A DNA stretch of 64,000 nt. It comes from Sclerodactyla briareus. Taxonomy: Eukaryota; Echinodermata; Holothuroidea; Dendrochirotida; Sclerodactylidae. The position numbers and the translations under genes were made by a program. The first letter of the stretch is position 1; the number at the start of each line of letters is the position of its first letter. Location of the stretch: the NCBI GenBank assembly GCA_026419785.1, contig JAODTK010004666.1, forward strand, positions 227,501 to 291,500, written 5' to 3'. Under the pieces are notes generated by a model. The model saw nothing but the letters and a program-made list of their open reading frames with translations, did not search any database and was not told where the DNA came from. Below, one piece after another: positions 58,281 through 64,000 of the stretch.

Positions 58281-61200
58281 TGAACGAGATATATTTATTC
58301 TTATGTCTACGTCACCTGGACAATGGAGACTTGATGCGATGTACGTGGCTGGTTATACCTGTGGACACAATGGAAGTGGCATATCGAGCCAGTTTAATGG
58401 TTGCGGACCCGTAATATGATCTCAGAAAAGAATGCTGCGGAAGTTACTGATCCAAACGTTCTTTGTTCGATCCATAGACATCTTCAGGACACAAACAATG
58501 TTCGAAGCAAACCCAACGTCGTACCAAAACTAATACTGTGAGTGACACCACTGATTATAAAATACCACTGCCCGCACGCTTAATAATGCTCTGCTCTGCT
58601 GTCAAAAAACGAGGCCATTAGACTAGAAGATAAAAAAACAGAAGGAGACACACCAACCCCAATAACATTCACACAATTTGCTACGAAACTCACGGAAGAA
58701 AAGTGTTTTTTAGTCACGTGGATGATGGCTAGCATCTCTTTCATAGGCGGCAACAGGAGGGAAACTATGGGCCAGTTGCCCCCTTCACGATCTGGACGGC
58801 GGATTTGCACCCATCCAATCCAGGTGACTGCGACCCTTAGCTTGCCCCTCTGACTCCAGGCAGGGAATTATCATGCCCTGCGCATGTGAACTCCAAGAGG
58901 GTGGACTTTGACATCAAGTTATTCCGGAAATAGTGATGTGTGACTAGGCCTGTTTCGTCCGCGGTGCCTTTCATAACCCATAAAGCGCAAAAGGTGGAAC
59001 TGTTGAAATGTCGAGTGGCTTTATATTAAATTAATCCAGAGGACGTAGAGTAGTAGAGATTCCAACTTGTACCAAAAGTATATGCCTAAGTTTCTACGTG
59101 CTTCGGCAATTAATCGAATCAAACACTTGGACGCTGTGAAATAATTCCGGACAGTGGTTTACCTTTTACCCCACATGACATTGTACAGGCATTTCTCCCA
59201 GATTAGGACAGTTGTGTATTGTGATGGTTGCGCGGGAGGACAAGAACCCCCATTGAAAGATGAGGAATGAATCGCGTCATGGCAATTCCCTTTGTTGCAG
59301 GTGACCAGCAGGTGTCAACTTTCTTAGTATCAAACTGACTTGTTACCCCGATGAGTATGTCCAGAGATGTTGAATATCGATTGCACCACCCAATCACTCT
59401 ATTTGGATTACGTTTGCAAAACGTAGCGGTGGATAGGTGAACTTGCGTGCACTAGCATAAAATGTACATGTCAAGAAGCGAGAAGTAAGCAGTAGTGACC
59501 AGTCGACCTGTAAAGCGAAGTGTGTGGACTCGTACGGTCGATTAATGGTATCATGACCTCGATCAGGAGAGTGCTTTTGGAAACTTATGAGTTCACTCTT
59601 ACGCTCATGTCATGACAGATCCATAGTCTCATTGATGAACAGCAACCAGATGAGATTGCCAATGCAGTAAACCTAAAGTCGGACCTAACCGAGTCAGCAA
59701 ACAATCCCGGTTGTTGAAGAGTGATTGTTCAACAAGGCAAAGAAACTAGCGACAGTCATCAAATTGACCATCACTTCAGCGGCCGCCTTATCACCTTGAT
59801 AGCAGGGTTCAATAATACCACTTGATCCGAAACACATCAGTCGAACTCCTCAAGACGCTGCTCACACCCCATGCGGATGATAGAGCATATAAAATATATA
59901 GATGAATGGGCCCTTATTCTATGAAGAGACGGAAGCAGATTGCTGAGGATTTTTGAGGAAGTTGGCCTGCTTGGCGTACTCAGCGTATCACACAGAAGAT
60001 ATCCAGATCGCAAGTATGCCTGACCTCGGTTGACATTTAATTGTCGAGCATCTGACAGAAAGTAAAGAAGCTGCCGCCGACATGCTGTACATACGAAGAA
60101 CACATGGATGGTGCGAGTACCGTGTTTGGTAAGTTTGGTGTCATCAGACCTGTCCATGTAGCAGCTGTTTGACCCACTCGAGTGTTGTTACCCTCAGAGC
60201 GACCCCACCCCATACACAAATATTCTACCAGCTCCACGAGCCATCGTCGAGTTACATGTTAATCTATAGCCAAATGTAAGTCAACAGCAGTAGAAATTCC
60301 CTACGATGTGTGAATAGCGACGTCGGAAAACCGAGTTTGATATCTGATGAACGAGGGCTATCAACTTTGAAATTGAGTACGGATAGTCTTACCTTGGAAA
60401 AATCAGTCCCTATATACATACGACACGACTTGGGCCTGGGGCGTTGCTCGTTTCCTGGATCCGAATCAGAATCTGGTATCTAGTCGGCAAAATATCCTTG
60501 ATAATTCCCAGATCTGTCCAACCCACATACCGAGTATGAGCCTCATTCATCTAGTCAGTGTTCCTAACCAGGGGGGGAATTTCCCCCGGGGAGAAAGAAA
60601 TTTCAAGATTTTAGGAGAGAATGAAATGTATACAAAAGATTTTCGAGTTGTGAATTCTTCCTGTTTACAAACACAATTACATAGCAAGTTTAACCCTTTC
60701 CCACATCTCCCCACCTATCAACCTTCCAACTAAATGTAATTTCATAAGGGGAACGGATTCAAGGGAAAGGCGAAGGGGGAAATTGGGAGGAAGGAAAAAA
60801 GAGAAAAGGTTTTTGGAACCAACGATCTACTGATCTAGGTGAGTGGGGCTTGTAACCCGAACTGTACTAAACATTTGTTTTCATATTTCCCCCATTCCCC
60901 CAAAATACACACCTAGTCTACACACACCCCAACAATAAGGCTCAAGTACTCCTCATAAGGATGCTGCATTCCGAAATTCACCTTGATCAGACCCAGTCTC
61001 TGGGAACTGACGTTAACGTTAACAGAACTTTCGGATTGTGATCTCTTTTGACCTTAGAAGAACTGATCTGTCCCTAAAACACTGAACTCATTATGGGAAT
61101 CGACATACCAAGTTGAGCTTCATCTATCATAGTGCTGACGATTTATCTTGTTAACAAGCTAACATTTGCCTGAATAGCAAATTTTCATCACACCATTTAA

Positions 61201-63956
61201 TCTTCGCTTCTCATTTTCCAAGAATTTTGTTTTTTTATCAGCAGTATACACCAAGCACAGTGAGGTACATGTAACCCCCTTAAGAAGGCGGCAGGCCAAT
61301 TCCAACTCGAATGGACCGATTATACTGGACGTATCTTTCAAGGGTTAGTTAAGTTTCAGTCTCCAGTCTCTTTGACCTGATAGGAAAAACAATGCAGATC
61401 ATTTACTCATAACAGGGAACCCACATACTGAAAATATCAATTTCTTCACAATATCCACACCTCCTCCGAACCCCCTCCCCCAGTACACACTAAAAACAAT
61501 GGAGTTCAGGTACTGTCCAACTAGCCCGGCAATCCAAAGATGACGCACCCATACTGAATTGACGCTGGTATGTAGGCATTGGAGATAAACAATGAATTAT
61601 GTTCATTGCAATTTTGCTATGTTTACGATGAATGTTCAGCCGACTTTTGGCGTTAGGCGCCCTACCTATGAAAATGTCCCCCATACCTGTGGTGGAACCA
61701 ATGGACTGACCCCCTTGCGTATCTATCATTGCATAAATATATTGGTACTCCTTGCATTCACGTTGTTCTACCAAGAAATTACTCCGCGGCTTACCGACAA
61801 TTTAGAGATTAGAGTAACAGAACCTGTTATACAAATACCATCGCTTCTTGTTCGGTGTAGCTCGCGCAATGACATTTCTCCTCTTCAAAAATAGTTTCAT
61901 TCAATTGAGTGCTATTGCCTCTTTGGTTTAATATAATAGTTTCAAAAACATTCTCAATTAGGAGGATATATAGTTGTCAATAAAATGCAACTGCTGGATT
62001 CAGGTTACGCGGGAAGCGCCGTCACGGGGAAAGTTCTTAAATGATACTTAATTGGATTAGTCGATTTGTTATTTCAATTAGTGCAGTACCGGATCAGGCA
62101 TTGGTACAAACAAAATTATTCACTGTTGTTGTGCGATGGCGTATGCATAATACCGTGACGGGCTTTGCCTGCCGCGGATGTGCAGTATAAATTCGTATTT
62201 CTTTCGTTGAAACAGTTTCCTGTGTCTTTTTCTTCGTTCCGACAATGACTGACCGCGGCACTTTCGCCATTCTTCATTTCGATCGGTATAACTCTACATT
62301 AACAAGATTTTTCCTTTGCTCTCTTTCGATCTTGAAAGTTTTTTGACCTTACCTCAAAAAAATAGATTGATAATGCACTCGTTGTGTATGTATTGGAATT
62401 TGCTTGTCTATTTGATCTCATCGTGAGTCCAATTCGATCGATTTGTCCTGGGTGGTGTGGGATGGGTGGCACTCCATGTGAAGAACACCCGTCGGCTTTT
62501 TGCTTCTCCCGAACTCTCTCGTGTAGCTGATGCCGGCTGGCATGCAAAAAGGCCTAAATAATTCACAAACCATGAATATTCATGTATAATCGCCCTTACG
62601 AAAGGTAGTGGGGCGCCACCATTGCCACTATTTCTTGAGTAAAGCCAACAAGGGAGCAGGGAGTCTAGTGGGAGGAGAAATCGTGTTGCATGGGGCTCCA
62701 CATTGGTGTTTGTCCAGGGCCACAACAGTATGCCCGGTCCTGATCCCTATATTATGTTTCACTATTTTGAGTCGCTACGAGAAAACATGATAAAGAGATA
62801 CACTTGACTGATGCCTGTTGATTGAACTTATTGTTGGCTCTTTTGGCCGTGTCTGAAAACCACTGTACTTCATGTCAGTTCGCAAGTAACATTATTGTCA
62901 AAATGCATATATGAGTACAAAAATAACGACCGTTATTACACGATCCCCTTGCTATGCAAAGATACATTTCTGAAAGAGGAAACGGTAACGCTGACGGTGA
63001 GAAATCGAGAAATGTTGAGTATAGGTGTTATTAGACGTTATAAAAAATATTCCAAATCTAGGATTGCCGCCGTGTGTGGCGGGAATTTACTGAATACCAA
63101 CCTGGCCATGTAAATCCGAAATGCTCTCGCAGCTATTGTGATTCATTGTCGACAGCAGTCTAGCTAATAGCCCAATTTAAAGCTTTTCCCCACAGGTTAC
63201 GAATTGACAGTGTGTTGATTAGATGAGTGCCACTGCAAGTATTTCAAGCGACCACTCGTGACGTGATCGGAAGCCATCATATGGAAATCGGAATTTATAG
63301 ACACAAAATCTACACAGATATGGATAGGGTCATTTTATGGCCCAATATCGAGGGAAAGCTCCGAGGAACGATGCTCGCTAGCGTAATGAAAATTGCATTT
63401 CACTATTTGAAAGTCAATTTGAGAACCCATTTGTGTCGAGGTACATCAGAGCACAGAACCGACTACAAACGTCGTACCGGTATCTCGTATCACTACAGTC
63501 CTATTTATTGTAGAAGACAGGTCACTAAAAACATACCGAAATTGATATAAGGATGACGATGGCCACACGCCTCTCTCGGATTTTTTTCTTCAGAGAACAT
63601 TCGAGGTGGGAAACAATTTACCAAGAGTGCTGTCTGCAACATGGTTTGTCATTCATCTTTTTTTAAAGAGCAGATATTCCATATTGCTTTTCTGATGGTG
63701 TTCGAATTTCAAACAAAAGTTTACAGTTCTGGTATTGGTAACGGGAATTGCAGGGGCTCTTGTTTCCACAGTGGTTCCCGGGATATCATTCTGTAATTGT
63801 GGTGCTGTTACCTGGAATGTCAATCCCGAGAGGTATTCTGGGGTGAAAGACCGTGCAGAAGAACCATTAACTTTCAGACTGAAAGTTCGATAAAATTATG
63901 CGAGATTTGATTGAAAGCGAAGAAGACGATGCAATAAAACTAGGGGGAAATGAGAA

Positions 63957-64000
63957 ATCCGGGCGGCCGCCCACCGGGGGGCCAAGGGGGGCGGTTGCCC
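63957..64000. repeat. G+C-rich palindromic end sequence
   Basis: The last bases carry GGGCGGCCGCCC, a perfect palindrome, then CACCGGGGGG, CCAAGGGGGG and CGGTTGCCC. It differs sharply in composition from the preceding kilobases. The window ends inside it, so its extent is unknown. Confidence 0.6.

Larger units (their letters stand above)
57643..64000. other. No recognised gene
   Basis: Frames of 60 to 107 codons overlap on both strands. The longest are near 59,837-60,157 (minus), 62,408-62,725 (minus) and 63,227-63,550 (plus), none with a motif I know. C-rich pyrimidine tracts occur near 60,700-60,930 and 61,450-61,480. The phrase GAAATTCACCTTGATCAGACCC near 60,975 resembles a phrase at the start of the 7.8-kb units. 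A tRNA-like piece at 58,185 is listed separately. Confidence 0.45.

Noticed and set aside
62299-62725. Overlapping minus-strand frames of 82 and 105 codons
   Set aside because: No motif, and two overlapping frames of equal quality suggest chance.

Overview
This window looks like animal nuclear DNA, probably from an invertebrate. It holds no intact host gene that I can recognise. I see no prokaryotic gene density, operons or ribosome-binding sites. I do see long stretches without open frames, many (TA)n, (ATA)n and (ATGT)n microsatellites, a minisatellite, tRNA-derived SINE-like pieces, fragments of several non-LTR retrotransposons, and Penelope-like elements (PLEs). That mix is typical of invertebrate metazoans, but I cannot name the phylum from sequence alone.

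Layout. 1-4.0 kb: no gene, a few short local repeats. 4.0-4.7 kb: 3' end of a CR1/Jockey-type LINE. 4.7-7.76 kb: no recognised gene. 7.76-18.07 kb: a tandem duplication; each copy is about 3.6 kb of complex sequence followed by an array of a roughly 90-bp minisatellite (about 9 units after the first copy, about 26 after the second). 18.1-25.3 kb: four long (TA)n blocks; a Penelope-like element with a reverse transcriptase (YIDD box), a Cys-rich linker and a broken GIY-YIG endonuclease fills the space between the last two blocks. 25.3-31.8 kb: mostly non-coding, with an (ATA)n block and a diverged local repeat. 31.8-33.2 kb: a frameshifted non-LTR reverse transcriptase followed by a second CR1-type tail that contains a striking poly-G/poly-C tract. 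33.5-34.0 kb: tRNA-headed SINE-like element. 35.8-36.1 kb: third CR1-type tail. 38.5-39.3 kb: C-terminal part of a different non-LTR reverse transcriptase. 40.3-57.6 kb: a tandem pair of about 7.8-kb units, each with a minus-strand Penelope-type reverse transcriptase, a SINE-like tail, about three 220-bp subrepeats and an (ATGT)n block. A 1.6-kb segment with a weak SWIM zinc-finger-like motif interrupts the second unit near its start. 57.6-64 kb: no recognised gene, one tRNA-like SINE head.

The two tandem duplications differ between their copies mainly by single-base insertions and deletions, which also break nearly every reading frame inside them. This pattern suits an under-polished long-read assembly in repeats as well as true decay, so many of the broken frames may not be biological. 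The most interesting structures are the tandem PLE-containing unit, the PLE bounded by (TA)n blocks, and the duplication whose junctions are minisatellite arrays. I found no CRISPR array, rRNA, functional tRNA or intact host protein gene.
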